Below, one piece after another: positions 6,378 to 8,793 of a stretch of 8,793 bases of DNA. The DNA is from Avichristensenella sp031550455 (GTDB taxonomy: Bacteria > Bacillota > Clostridia > Christensenellales > Aristaeellaceae), in the NCBI GenBank assembly GCA_031550455.1, contig JAVBOQ010000269.1, positions 1 to 8,793 of the forward strand, in the 5' to 3' direction. The first letter of the stretch is position 1; every line of letters starts with the position of its first letter. Position numbers and translations under genes: made by a program. The notes under the pieces are model-generated. The model saw nothing but the letters and a program-made list of their open reading frames with translations. It did no database searches and was not told where the DNA came from.

Positions 6378-6410
6378 TTTCGTGTTGCATTTCGTGTTGC
6401 ATGTGTTGCA
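6378..6410 (+). repeat. Short tandem repeat, 12-bp unit
   Basis: TTTCGTGTTGCA occurs twice in a row (6378-6389 and 6390-6401), followed by a partial third copy TGTGTTGCA (6402-6410). It lies in the non-coding gap between the phage-type fragment and tRNA-Sec. Possible roles are a protein-binding iteron, an integration scar or simple slippage. Confidence 0.6.
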
Positions 6411-6424
6411 TGTTCGTGTGTTTG

Positions 6425-6466
6425 TTCGCTTGATGGGGTGCCCGAAGGCGTGCGACAACAAGCGAA
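6425..6466. other. Inverted repeat in the gap before tRNA-Sec
   Basis: TTCGCTTG at 6425-6432 pairs with CAAGCGAA at 6459-6466 (8 bp), with a small GCC-CGAA-GGC hairpin at 6440-6449 inside. No T run follows on either strand, so it is not an obvious terminator. Confidence 0.35.
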
Positions 6467-6493
6467 AAAAGTGAGCAAAATATGGGGGAAACA

Positions 6494-6521
6494 AAGGAAC
6501 CTTGATTTCTCAAGGTTCCTT
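6494..6521 (-). terminator. Rho-independent terminator of the sel operon
   Basis: A perfect 12-bp stem (AAGGAACCTTGA at 6494-6505, TCAAGGTTCCTT at 6510-6521). Read on the - strand the loop is a stable GAAA tetraloop and TGTTT follows. It begins 3 bases past the encoded CCA of tRNA-Sec, as expected for the end of a selA-selB-selC transcript. TTGTTT follows on the + strand too, so it may work in both directions. Confidence 0.75.
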
Positions 6522-6524
6522 GTT

Positions 6525-6621
6525 TGGCGGGAGCATGTGGGAATCGAACCCACCCGAGCAGTGTTAGATGCTCATACTGGTTTTGAAGACCAGAGGGCAC
6601 ACCAGTCACCCATCTGCTCCC
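6525..6621 (-). tRNA. selC: tRNA-Sec (anticodon UCA), selenocysteine tRNA
   Basis: The - strand sequence folds as a long, class-II-like tRNA of 97 bases including an encoded CCA. Visible parts: acceptor GGGAGCA with TGCTCCC (7 clean pairs; the eighth, expected for tRNA-Sec, is G-A here), a D arm GGGTG/TGCCC with wobble pairs, anticodon arm CTGGT/ACCAG with loop CTTCAAA (anticodon TCA at 6576-6574), a long variable arm GAGCA/TGCTC, and T arm GTGGG-TTCGATT-CCCAC, then discriminator G. Anticodon UCA, the long variable arm and the extended acceptor are hallmarks of the UGA-decoding selenocysteine tRNA. It starts 18 bases after the selB stop and is probably co-transcribed with selA-selB. SelA charges it with selenium and SelB delivers it. 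Confidence 0.95.
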
Positions 6622-6639
6622 ACGGCGCAAAATATCGTA

Positions 6640-8553
6640 TCACAGGTTCGCCTTTTTGACAAGTACGCGCGCGTCGTTTTCCATCCGCGTCCAGCCCAGC
6701 CTGTCGAAATATTCCAGCAGCGACAGCGCGTATTTGCGTGAAGCGCCGATCATGTCGCGGAACTGCGCCAGCGTGATCCGTCCGTTTTCGCGCGCGAACG
6801 CCTCGATCATCCGCCATGCCTTGTCGACCGTGTCGGTGCGGAACACCATCTGCGGCGTGGTCATCGTCAGCGCGCCGGTGTCGAGCAGCGCGTCGTATAC
6901 GCGCTTGCATGCGGCCTTGTCGCGCGGGCGCAGCGCGAGCAGGTCCTCCGGCGCGGGCGGCGTGAACTCGTTCGCGGAAAACAGCGCGTCCATCTCGTCC
7001 TTCAGCTTCCGGTCGCTTTCGCTATATTCGACCCTGAAATCGGCCAGCGCGACTTTCAGCCCCGCCGACACGATCATCCCGTCCTGTTCGTACAAAGAAA
7101 GCATCTTGTCGCAAAGCGAGATTTCGCGGCCCGGCATCAGCCGCGCGCGCAGCTCGTCCCGGCGCATCCCGGCCTGCAACGGGTTCGCCGCGTGGTAATC
7201 GCGCAGAATTTTCGAAAGCCGCCGACCCAGCGTGTCCTTGAAGTCCGCGGCGATCGCGGTTTTCGCGGAAAGGCGGATGACGCTGCCTTCCGCGATCAGC
7301 GACTCGAGCTTTTCGCGGAACGTCTCCGCGTCCATCGCCAGCAGCTTTTGCACCTCGGAAAGCTGTGTGAAACGCGGCGACGCGTCCAGAACCGCCTGCA
7401 GCAGGTTTTCGGACGCGGAGCCCAGTTCGCGGACGCTCAGCGCTTCCCAGACCTTTTCGTCCGCGCGCTTGTGCTTCGCCGGGGACGGGTCGAGCACCAC
7501 ACCGCCGCCGACCGTCTCGATCGGCGAATAAAACCGCAGGATGAACCGGTCGCCTTTTTTCGCGGCGATCTCCTCGGTGAAACGAAGCTGCGCGTACGCC
7601 TCCTGACCGGGAGCCAGCGCGTCGCAGCCGAGCAGCGCCAGCTTGCAAAGCGCCTCGCGCGAGCCGTGATAGAAATGCAGGCGCGAGCCGTTTTGCAGCG
7701 TCCTTTTGCCGTCCGGAAGCGCGCGGATTTTCACGTCCAGCATCCGCGTATTGCGCATCGACTGCGGCGCTGCGACCGTGTCGCCCCTTTGCACCTCGTC
7801 GCGCTTGACGCCCGCGAGGTTTACCGCGACGCGCTGGCCCGCCCAGGCGGTCTCGACGTCCCGCGAGTGCACCTGCAGGTTGCGGACCGCGCTCTTCGCG
7901 CCGGAGGGATAAATTTCCACCGCGTCGCCTTCGGACAGCGAGCCCTCAATCAGCGTGCCGGTGACGACGGTGCCGAAGCCCTCGACCGAAAACACGCGGT
8001 CGACCGGGATGCGGAACGGCTGCGACAGGTTGTGGTTCGCGGCCGCCAGCGACTTTTCAAAGATCAGGCCGCGCAGCGCGTCGATGCCCTGCCCGGTGTA
8101 GGATGACACCGCGACGATCGGCGCGTTCTGAAGGAACGTGCCCTTGACCAGCCTTTGAACGTCGTCCCGGACGATGTCGGTCCACTCTTCTTCGACGATG
8201 TCGGCCTTCGTGATGACAACGATGCCATCCCGAATGTCAAGCAGCGACAGGATGTCGAGGTGCTCGCGCGTCTGCGGCATGACGCCGTCGTCCGCCGCGA
8301 CGACCAGGAGCGCGAGGTTGATGCCGCCCGCGCCGGACAGCATGTTCTTGACGAACCGCTCGTGTCCCGGCACGTCGACGATGCCGATGCGCTCGCCGTC
8401 CGGCGCGGTCAGCCACGCGAAGCCCAGGTCGATCGTGATGCCGCGCTTTTTCTCTTCCTTGAGCCGGTCGGTGTCGATGCCCGTCAGCGCCTTGATCAGC
8501 AGCGTTTTGCCGTGGTCGACATGGCCCGCCGTGCCGATGATCGTGTTTTTCAC
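6640..8553 (-). CDS. selB: Selenocysteine-specific translation elongation factor SelB
   Basis: A 637-aa GTPase that brings Sec-tRNA-Sec to the ribosome at UGA codons marked by a SECIS hairpin. The G domain is complete: P-loop GHVDHGKT at 10-17, switch I KRGITIDLGFAW, DVPGHE at 60-65 and TKAD at 115-118. Beta-barrel domains follow (FRIPVDRVFSVEGFGTVVTGTL is a strong SelB/EF-Tu-like signature), and the last ~250 residues form the winged-helix region that binds SECIS RNA. Length agrees with known bacterial SelB (about 610-640 aa). The start is GTG 8553, which overlaps the selA stop as GTGA and has GGAGGAGG at 8568-8561, 7 bases upstream; the frame continues 10 codons further into selA, but that is unlikely to be used. 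The gene is intact, so the host should make selenoproteins. Confidence 0.96.
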   Translation of the reverse strand: MKNTIIGTAGHVDHGKTLLIKALTGIDTDRLKEEKKRGITIDLGFAWLTAPDGERIGIVDVPGHERFVKNMLSGAGGINLALLVVAADDGVMPQTREHLDILSLLDIRDGIVVITKADIVEEEWTDIVRDDVQRLVKGTFLQNAPIVAVSSYTGQGIDALRGLIFEKSLAAANHNLSQPFRIPVDRVFSVEGFGTVVTGTLIEGSLSEGDAVEIYPSGAKSAVRNLQVHSRDVETAWAGQRVAVNLAGVKRDEVQRGDTVAAPQSMRNTRMLDVKIRALPDGKRTLQNGSRLHFYHGSREALCKLALLGCDALAPGQEAYAQLRFTEEIAAKKGDRFILRFYSPIETVGGGVVLDPSPAKHKRADEKVWEALSVRELGSASENLLQAVLDASPRFTQLSEVQKLLAMDAETFREKLESLIAEGSVIRLSAKTAIAADFKDTLGRRLSKILRDYHAANPLQAGMRRDELRARLMPGREISLCDKMLSLYEQDGMIVSAGLKVALADFRVEYSESDRKLKDEMDALFSANEFTPPAPEDLLALRPRDKAACKRVYDALLDTGALTMTTPQMVFRTDTVDKAWRMIEAFARENGRITLAQFRDMIGASRKYALSLLEYFDRLGWTRMENDARVLVKKANL

Positions 8554-8793
8554 GGGATTGCCTCCTCCGCGCCGCGCAGACACGCGGCGATTGCCGGGAA
8601 ATCCGCCTCGTCAAGCGTCCGCACGTCCAGCAGCAGCCGGTCGCGCGCGATCCGGGCGACGATCGGCGGCTCGTTTGCGCGCAGCGCGGCTTCGAGCCGT
8701 TCAACGCCCGCCGCGCCGGACATGACCGCGACCGCCACCGACGGCAGGTCGACCGCCGGCGCGGTTCCGCCGCCGATCTGCCCGGTTTCCTCG
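8550..8793 (-). CDS. selA: L-seryl-tRNA(Sec) selenium transferase SelA, C-terminal end
   Basis: The visible 80 residues are the end of the gene, whose 5' part lies beyond the window. GQIGGGTAPAVDLPS, then LRANEPPIVARIARDRLLLDVRTL, matches the C-terminal domain of SelA (the usual motif is LR...PPV.ARI..D.LLLD.RTL). SelA is a PLP enzyme that converts Ser-tRNA-Sec to Sec-tRNA-Sec using selenophosphate; its PLP lysine lies outside the window and cannot be checked. Its stop overlaps the selB start by GTGA, so the two are translationally coupled. Order selA-selB-tRNA-Sec is a common arrangement in selenium-using bacteria. Confidence 0.92.
   Translation of the reverse strand, partial: EETGQIGGGTAPAVDLPSVAVAVMSGAAGVERLEAALRANEPPIVARIARDRLLLDVRTLDEADFPAIAACLRGAEEAIP

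Noticed and set aside
6345..6659. ORF across the repeats, terminator and tRNA-Sec
   Set aside because: It translates through a tRNA gene and a terminator hairpin; clearly non-coding.
7192..8106. 304-codon + strand frame opposite selB
   Set aside because: A GC-driven shadow of selB; Arg-rich composition and no recognisable motif.
8554..8583. Longer selB starting 10 codons upstream at 8583
   Set aside because: The extra residues lie inside selA and include the ribosome-binding site; GTG 8553 overlaps the selA stop and begins right at the SelB N-terminus.
1..8793. CRISPR array
   Set aside because: No regularly spaced repeats were seen; the only tandem repeat is the short 12-bp one at 6378-6410, with no spacers.

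Overview
The window looks like the chromosome of a Gram-positive anaerobe, probably class Clostridia (Bacillota). The support is: strong AGGAGG ribosome-binding sites, GTG/TTG starts with GTGA stop/start overlaps, two four-helix FtsX/MacB-type permeases, an exported propeller without a lipobox, and a selenocysteine locus (selA-selB-tRNA-Sec with encoded CCA). The genus cannot be fixed from the sequence. The selA-selB end is visibly more GC-rich than the left half.

Region 1 (1-5026, + strand) is a tightly packed set of genes reading the same way. It holds the 3' part of a thioredoxin-fold protein with a CxxxCxxC motif; a 62-aa exported peptide whose mature part (about 39 aa) has four cysteines and ends Cys-Cys; a 220-base non-coding leader full of hairpins; an exported six-bladed beta-propeller (NHL-like) protein; two FtsX-like permeases joined by a GTGA overlap; and a LolD/MacB-type ATPase. 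My reading is a secreted Cys-rich peptide locus. The thioredoxin-like protein would handle the peptide's thiols, the propeller would bind it or a partner outside the cell, and the heterodimeric ABC complex would export it, sense it or give immunity. I know no named system with exactly this content, so it is the best candidate here for something undescribed.

Region 2 (5027-6524) is degenerate mobile DNA: the C-terminal half of an IS630-type transposase with a stop in place of the expected catalytic Glu, an imperfect palindromic REP-like element, the C-terminal fragment of a large phage- or ICE-type protein, and a short stretch with 12-bp direct repeats.

Region 3 (6494-8793, - strand) is the selenocysteine operon read right to left: the end of selA, selB (GTGA overlap with selA), tRNA-Sec with anticodon UCA, then a perfect 12-bp terminator hairpin. 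The mobile debris lies directly past the 3' end of tRNA-Sec, a gene type that is a classic integration site. Because the host decodes UGA as Sec, the tandem UGA UGA plus hairpin at the end of the Cys-Cys peptide also deserves a look as possible Sec recoding.
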